A stretch of DNA of 64,000 nucleotides from Cylicocyclus nassatus (taxonomy: Eukaryota; Nematoda; Chromadorea; Rhabditida; Strongylidae): NCBI GenBank assembly GCA_958299035.1, contig CATQJL010000316.1:13920347-13984346 (forward strand). The letters run 5' to 3'. Of this stretch, positions 63,691-64,000 are shown in pieces. Each line of letters opens with the position of its first letter. The stretch's first letter is position 1. The position numbers and the translations under genes were made by a program. The notes under the pieces are model-generated. The model was given only the letters and a program-made list of their open reading frames with translations, was not told the origin of the DNA and made no database searches.

Positions 63691-64000
63691 CGTAGCAAAT
63701 GCATTTCGCTTCATTTTTTGATAGTCAAATCAAAATATTGAGTCATTTTCCCAGCTATCTACTTTCGCTTGTTTACTGTTACTAACTTATACACCCTGCT
63801 TCACTAACGATCATACTAGCTTGCCTTGTACCAGGGTACATGATTCGACCTATTGTCTTCCTATTACAGTCACACCTAAGTGCCCAGGTTACTTCCGCTT
63901 ATGCCTTACTTCCTTGCCTTACTTCTTTACTTCTTTGCCTTACTGGCAAGCCCTAACTGGCACTTCAACTTAGAGTCTTGCCATCCTCCAAAACCTACCT

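Larger units (their letters stand above)
59423..63740 (+). mobile_element. CR1/Jockey-type LINE, copy C, long but frameshifted
   Basis: Two 5' monomers, ORF1, ORF2 with endonuclease and RT, and a repeat-bearing 3' region; the 3' terminus is not seen and may lie beyond the window. Same family type as copies A and B by order and motif, but a distinct subfamily. Only three small frame-breaking changes in about 4 kb of coding sequence, far fewer than in A and B, so it is much younger. Confidence 0.9.

Overview
The window reads as nuclear DNA of a nematode. The best-supported host gene has 43-69 bp class introns (54, 55, 58, 58, 59 and 69 bp) with TTTCAG/TTTTCAG-type acceptors, next to multi-kilobase introns packed with repeats. 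The repeats (K02A2.6-like Ty3/gypsy, CR1/Jockey-type LINEs, a Penelope-like element, Helitrons, Tc1/mariner and hAT-type MITEs, many foldbacks) suit a large, repeat-rich parasitic nematode genome. A strongylid (hookworm-like) source is an inference, not shown. All identities below were judged by eye.

Host gene. From 26425 to 49787 (+) I can assemble a 13-exon gene whose spliced length is 1455 nt: 484 codons plus stop, in frame throughout. It encodes a short N terminus, one membrane segment, a Thr-rich linker, a von Willebrand A-like (vWA) domain, a second Thr/Ser-rich N-glycosylation-prone linker and a second vWA-like domain. The two domains are cut by introns at the same positions and phases (exon lengths 77/80, 206/206, 72/72, 83/80, 109/116), so they arose by an internal tandem duplication. 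Four introns have swollen to 1.9, 4.5, 5.3 and 9.5 kb by transposon insertion; one intron starts with GC rather than GT. An in-frame, stop-containing sushi-like stretch lies directly upstream of exon 3.

1-26400: a LINE 3' half (1-1862) with extra flank duplicated at 37026-39226; foldback elements at 3214-4822 and 5466-5765; a palindromic satellite at 7060-8230; Helitron relics at 4915-5240, 6890-6990, 8480-9170 and 18700-18960; a Tc1-like foldback at 11114-15348 whose left arm carries a hAT-like MITE and a head-to-tail array of three Helitrons, one of which holds another MITE; foldbacks at 15856-17505 and 19119-19441; and a Penelope-like locus (19460-25703) with inverted ends, split by three TA-inserting elements in a row.

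26400-49800: the vWA gene with its transposon-filled introns, including LINE copy B in intron 8 and several TIR elements in intron 10.

49800-64000: a near-perfect 380 bp foldback (52157-52536); a very young Ty3/gypsy element (53801-58514, minus strand) with two 218 bp LTRs that look identical, a GGATC target duplication and a single gag frameshift, inserted at the edge of a possible minus-strand host terminal exon; and a long CR1/Jockey-type LINE (59423 to at least 63740) with two 5' monomers, ORF1 and an endonuclease/reverse-transcriptase ORF2, disabled by three small frameshifts and an altered polymerase motif.

The window is thus one small membrane-protein gene plus one uncertain gene fragment embedded in a nested transposon landscape. 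The most unusual host observation is the split, internally duplicated vWA protein; the most unusual mobile observations are the Helitron array, the serial TA insertions and the fresh gypsy copy.
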